In this document: one piece after another, positions 59,066 through 64,000 of the stretch
Layout: every line of letters starts with the position of its first letter
How positions within the stretch are numbered: the first letter of the stretch is position 1
Source of the DNA: Clarkia xantiana subsp. parviflora
Lineage: Eukaryota; Streptophyta; Magnoliopsida; Myrtales; Onagraceae
Reading direction: 5' to 3'
NCBI GenBank assembly: GCA_036873135.1
Contig: JAPTYO010000003.1
Location: 30,942,763 to 31,006,762 of the forward strand
DNA length: 64,000 nucleotides
Notes under the pieces: generated by a model
Told to the model about the DNA's origin: nothing
Database searches by the model: none
What the model saw: the letters and a program-made list of their open reading frames with translations, nothing else
Made by a program: the position numbers and the translations under genes

Positions 59066-59422
59066 ATGTCTCCTCCTGCAAGCAAGCTGTCTCCCTTCAC
59101 CAACAATGGCGCACATCTTCATCTTCAGAGATTCCAAGAGAGAGCCGAAGTCGATTATGTGAAAGCGGCGGAGGAAGGTCAAGAAAGGAGGCTCCTTTAT
59201 AAGAGATGTGGCATGAGTTTCTCTGACGGAAGAGTTTTGGAAGGTCACATGAAAGGCCACATGGATAAAATTGCAAGAGAGAAGAAGCTAGAAGCTATTG
59301 GCGGTGAAGCATATGAAAAATTTGGACATGTTGTGAGAGACATCCCGAAGAGATTTCAAAAACTGGTGGATGAGGTGAAACTGCACCGAAAGAAAATACA
59401 ATCAAATTCTGCTGTTGATTAA
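59066..59422 (+). pseudogene. C2H2-like zinc-finger ORF lacking one zinc ligand, 118 aa
   Basis: A single-exon frame with KRCGMSFSDGRVLEGHMKGH: the spacing C-x12-H-x3-H is exact, but the position three residues before the Cys is Tyr (TAT) where a C2H2 finger needs Cys (TGT). The rest is Lys/Glu-rich (KIAREKKLEAIGGEAYEKF, RDIPKRFQKLVDEVKLHRKK), likely helical. The absence of introns and A-rich sequence after the stop suggest a retrocopy. It may be a dead gene or a protein that does not bind zinc here. Confidence 0.4.
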
Positions 59423-60054
59423 AGTGTTATGTCTTTAATCAACAAATCAAGTACACCACAAACAAACCATGAAAATTAAGAAACCCCAAAAAAAGAAAAA
59501 CACACTATAGACTTTACATCTCCACATATAAACATGAGAGCTTCTCTTCCTATAGACTCTTTATCTACTGTCAGCCATCATCAGATGGTTCTTCTTCTTC
59601 TCCGCAACCACCATTTTTCTATTAACCCATCTTCATTCGCCCAAGTCTCCGAGTACGCCTTTCGATAGTTTCGCCGCACCTTCGCCGTCAAGCCCCTCCT
59701 ATGCGATTTTATACAAATATTGGTTTCTTCGCCATTTCCTTATTCTTCTCATGCAGAAAATCCTTCTCACCATGCCCGTTTTCTCGATGAAGCCGCACGC
59801 CAGCAACTCCTTCTCAGCGAAATCTCAAATCCCTAAAACGAACATCTGTCTCGTCCTCTTCTCCGACATCTTCTTCCTTACCTCCTACATATTCAGCTTC
59901 CTCTCGGTAAGGGGAGGAGGAACTTAATTAGGTGAGAGGCGCCAAGAGGGAAAGAAGAGAGTTGGAGGGATCAGACCGCGATCGAACCGAAACCGGACTG
60001 TGTTGTTTTTTGGGTTTAACCCGTTAGTTAAGCTATAAATTTTTTAAAAAAAAA
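59423..60054. other. Sequence between the zinc-finger ORF and the 60.1-kb gene
   Basis: The C/T-rich stretch 59560-59900 looks like a captured or decayed leader/coding fragment. No protein family was recognised. Confidence 0.4.
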
Positions 60055-60108
60055 TTGCATGATAGTCCCTCCGAAAATTCCGGTCACGTGTCTATCTTCT
60101 CATACCAG

Positions 60109-61962
60109 ATGGACCCCACTAGTAAAGCATCACTGCTTTTAAATGATCGTAGTCATTTCCACATTGGATCCTTCTTAAAAACCTTAATGATATTAAAACA
60201 AGATGTGGCAATGGAGAAGGAAAAGGAAAAAAAAAAAGTAGAATTGAGAGTTATTGCTGAATGGTGCACCGAACAACTGAGTTTACATGTCGCGGATATT
60301 AAATCAGCAGTAGGTGATCCTATGGCTGCACATGCTATACTTCTCGGCATATACAAGGATTTAGGGAAGTTCATCTACAACTTGGATAATGGCAATGCTT
60401 CTATTACAGATGTTCCTATAATTGGTAACTATTTAATTACATAAAATGTTATGTTATTTTGAATATTTTTTATAAGTTATCAAACTAATTTTTATGTTTT
60501 CATCTATTTTATTATATTAGTGATATTCCAGGGAAACTTTTACACTTGCATCGACGTGTAATGTTCCATGTGAACATCTTAATGGATAAAGATGTGTTTG
60601 GAAGTGGGGTAGTGATTTGACTAGCTAAGAAATTATCCTTCTATAATGTTGGTAAAGAATTGAAACTATATTTATATATATAAATATAAATATTTAAAAC
60701 CATCTAACTTTTTATTTTTTATTTTTACAGCCACTGATCAATATCTCATCATTTATGGGGTTTTGAAGGATACGAACAGTTTGATTGTCCTTGACACTAT
60801 CTTAATCAAATCCAAGAGGTTTACTAACAAAAGTCATATGAAAAAGTGGCAAACACTCATAAAAAGACAAATTCAAGTGTAATATTATTATTTTTATTAG
60901 CTTTCTAATTAACGTTTTCTATATTGAGCTTTCTATTTAGTTTTTTTTTCATCACATATAAACCTGGAGTTTTATTCTGTTTTTAAAAATAACATCATAA
61001 ATAACTTTTATCATTTATAACCATAAAATTATAGTTATTATATCACAATTAACCATATATTACTAACATCGTTAGTTTTAACCTAAATCTCTAATAAAAA
61101 AAATGATAAACTACATAAATTCTTTTAAAAAATAGAAAAACTTAAAAAGCGAAGGCATGCCAGAAATATCAGAATTGACATAGGTATGCCAGAATTATCA
61201 TTTCTGACACAAAATTTATTTTGAAAATGAAAAATTCTGATATGGGGTATATTTATAAAGATTTTTTTTATTTGAGGGGCGATGATATGATTTTTTTCCC
61301 ACAGAAGACGTAAATAATAAATTCTTCATTAAAAAATGGAAAATTATTCCATCGGGGCGTGTTTATACATTTTCCTCTTATGTGTGCTGTATTTGTAGGT
61401 ACGACGAGGGGAAGCTGCCAAATCTCTAAAGACGATAGTGATTATTTTAAATAACACGTGCATTGTTAAGATTTACGAGACAAAGACTAGGACAGAAGAC
61501 CGAGACATGAGATTTCCTAGTAACATATGGTTAATTATGGTTTTATTGATTACAATTTAAGGTTAGAAATGATAAAAGTTATCTATATGGTTATTTTTAA
61601 AAATAGAATCGAACTCTAGATTTATATATGATAAACATCTTTTTTTTTTTTTTCTTTCAACTATTAGTCAAGCTATCCCATCATGGCATGTTTTCAATCC
61701 ACTATTTTGGGTAAAATACAGCGAGACAAACTTCATGCTAAGCTGTTTTTCTTTCTTCTTCAAGGACGATAATAGGGACCGCCGGATATTTGTCCAAATT
61801 CATTTACGGAGTGGATGGGTTGGAAAACTTAACCTCCTCCCTGGGATGCTATTGGATGCGGTTTTTAATGGACAACATTTCGATAGATTCAATCCATTTG
61901 AAATATTCCGACTATGGAGGATAGTTCATGGACATCAAGAGCCACACCTCACACATATATGG
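60109..61962 (+). CDS. Unrecognised multi-exon gene, possibly decaying
   Basis: Coherent segments: 60109-60424 (MDPTSKASLLLNDRSHFHIG ... GKFIYNLDNG), about 60521-60617 (IPGKLLHLHRRVMFHVNILM), 60731-60876 (TDQYLIIYGVLKDTNSLIVL), 61399-61529 (AAKSLKTIVIILNNTCIVKI) and 61668-61962 (HLRSGWVGKLNLLPGMLLDA, FNPFEIFRLWRIVHGHQEPH). Segments three to five join in frame at GT-AG sites. The first junction does not: the spliced frame meets TAA soon after, while the coherent reading needs a one-base shift. No start context, stop or domain is certain, and the 3' end is undefined. The conserved-looking WRIVHGH and LLPGM motifs suggest a real protein family that I cannot name; an old transposon gene is possible. 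Confidence 0.4.
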
Positions 61963-62126
61963 GTAAGCAACTCTAGTATATCGATTAATTTTGCTTATAC
62001 TTTTTTTTTACTCATATATTTTTCTTTTTCTACCGGGCTCCGAGTGATAATCAACTTGAAAATGAGATCCACACTAGATGTGATATCATCAAAGTAACAA
62101 TGATGTAGTGTCTCTAAGTCTACCTA

Positions 62127-62455
<329 letters not shown>

Positions 62456-62459
62456 AGCA

Positions 62460-63330
62460 CCTCCGATTCAATTTCGTTGGATCTATGTTTAGATTTTAGG
62501 CTCTGGATTCAGTCTCATACTAAAACCCGAGATCTGTGTACAATAAATCCAGATCTGAGGTCTCTATGTTCGATTTCGACTTTCGGCCGTTTCTAACTCC
62601 ACCTCCGACCGAGTGGAGATGCAACATCCGCCGCAAGAGCATCGCCCACCGCCAGAGCACCGCCATCGGCCACACCACCTCCAGCCACCCAACCGATGAA
62701 ACCCAGCCACCCCACCGGCGAAACCTCGAAGATACTATCGCGACCGTCTTCTGGCGCCTCGCATGCACCCTTCATCAACACCATGTTCCCGCAGCAACCT
62801 CCAGCAGGAATCACGAACCGGTGCTCTTATCCATGAACCGGAGCAATCACGAACTGGAGCAATCTTTTCGCCTCAATAGCAGTAACATCTTCGTCTCTCC
62901 TAAGAGGAAAGGAGTCGACGGGAATTCATAACAGGTTGTTGCCATGTAAGTACATCTAAAATGATTTGATAGGGATTTGCTATTTATATAGCAAAGAATT
63001 TACATTCCCACAGAATCTTAATAATAAATTAATGACTTTTTTAGGAAGTTGGTCAGATTTCGTGAAGCCGTAGAGTCTCCTCGAAAAGAGATGAATTGTT
63101 TTTATACATTGTATCTCTATCTATTTACTGTGGATTCATTCATATCAAAGAAATTTTTTGTATATCGGAGGATTTAACCTCTGTTTTTTGTGGTATTTTG
63201 TAAATTGTAAATCATTTTATTTCAATCAAAATGTTTTGGGGATTGAGATAAAGATCATTAAATTTGGTTCTTTGAATTGGGAAGGTTTTTGAATCGAGAC
63301 AAAACATCTCTATTAAAGTAGAATTCCATT
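62460..63330. other. GC-rich patch then AT-rich sequence
   Basis: 62490-62935 is C/G-rich with open frames on both strands but no recognised protein; it may have been captured together with the kinase fragment. 62940-63330 is AT-rich with nothing recognised. Confidence 0.4.
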
Positions 63331-63338
63331 TTTTTTAA

Positions 63339-63863
63339 GGGTTAACAGGTCTTTTGGTCTATAATGTTTGACAACTTTTGGGTTTTGGTCAATGATGTTT
63401 TTTTAACCTAGTTTTGGTACCATATGTTTGCAGATTTTTTCTAGTTTTGGTCTAACCGTTACATTCCGTCTATTTTTTGACATGTCCAAGTCACGTAATC
63501 CACCCTAAACTTTCAATTTTGTTCAATTTAGTCCATCTAATACTTTCCTAACCTTTTTTTTTGCTCAATTTAATCCCAAAGTTTCAAAAATTCAATTGGA
63601 CCTATTGTCCAATTGTGGTCAATTTTGAAACTTCGGGACTAAATTGAACAAAAAAAAGGTTAAGAAAGTATTAGAGAGACTAAATTTAAAGTTTAGAGTG
63701 GATCACGCGACTTGAACATGTCAAAAAATGGACGGAATGTAACAGTTAGACCAAAACTAGAAAAAATCTGCAAACATATGGTACCAAAACTAGGTAAAAA
63801 AAAATATCATTGACCAAAACCCAAAAGTTGTCAAACATCATGGACCAAAAGACCTGTTAACCC
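63339..63863. mobile_element. Near-perfect palindromic Mutator-type MITE, 525 bp
   Basis: It is flanked by the 9-bp duplication TTTTTTTAA (63330-63338 and 63864-63872). The ends GGGTTAACAGGTCTTTTGG and CCAAAAGACCTGTTAACCC are exact reverse complements, and the arms (about 255 bp) match with few changes to a centre near 63600. No coding capacity. Confidence 0.88.
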
Positions 63864-64000
63864 TTTTTTTAATTTCTAAATAGCCTTCATTTTATGTTGA
63901 TAGCAAACCCTTAGCTCAATCCATCGATTACAGCACTGAAAAAATCATCATCTCCACATTCACTCTGTTATTATCTTTCCTTCAGAATTTACAATATATA

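Noticed and set aside
62536..62931. 131-codon Pro/Thr/Arg-rich frame
   Set aside because: The GC-rich patch is open on both strands, with no recognised domain, splice context or conserved start; kept only as an unexplained patch.

Overview
The window is nuclear DNA of a flowering plant, most likely a eudicot. It is AT-rich, has short exons with GT-AG introns, plant-specific gene families, many plant-type transposons and long (TA)n arrays. I cannot name the species. No bacterial, organellar or CRISPR signal is present. Left part (1-24 kb): the first exon of a PIAL1/2-like SUMO ligase gene on the minus strand (111-286), a decayed Copia element (721-3980), and a nest of hAT-type and CGAG-rich elements (4363-7110). 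These are followed by a seven-exon gene for an unrecognised 639-residue protein (8607-12692, +). Next is a complete minus-strand gene for a BAH/TFIIS-like chromatin protein (17441-21472), with a broken, intron-retaining partial duplicate beside it at about 14060-15560. A solo LTR sits inside that duplicate, and CACTA-like debris flanks it. A YqgF/RuvX-type nuclease-fold gene follows at 22844-24165 (+). Middle part (25-37 kb): a mitochondrial/cytosolic-type glutathione peroxidase (25082-26674, -) with a cluster of ACGT promoter motifs, a long AT-rich intergenic stretch, and a complete six-exon copper P1B-ATPase of the HMA5 type (31772-36958, +). Right part (37-64 kb): a young but multiply broken Copia element with 247-bp LTRs (38927-44070), three Mutator- or hAT-type foldback elements with exact or near-exact target duplications, and an oxalate--CoA ligase gene (AAE3 type, 50894-52936, +). 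Beyond this lie decayed LTR-element sequence, a roughly 590-bp tandem duplication, a zinc-finger-like retro-ORF missing one cysteine, an unrecognised and possibly decaying multi-exon gene (60109-61962, +), a TMK-type kinase pseudogene fragment, and a near-perfect palindromic MITE (63339-63863). The genes are ordinary single-copy housekeeping or stress genes and do not form a pathway. The most unusual structures are a 1.2-kb foldback element with four tRNA-Asp-like modules (47873-49071), and two introns in which tandem duplication has multiplied the sequence at the 3' splice site (12 kb and 23 kb). The third is a zinc-ribbon-bearing BAH protein next to its own decayed tandem copy.
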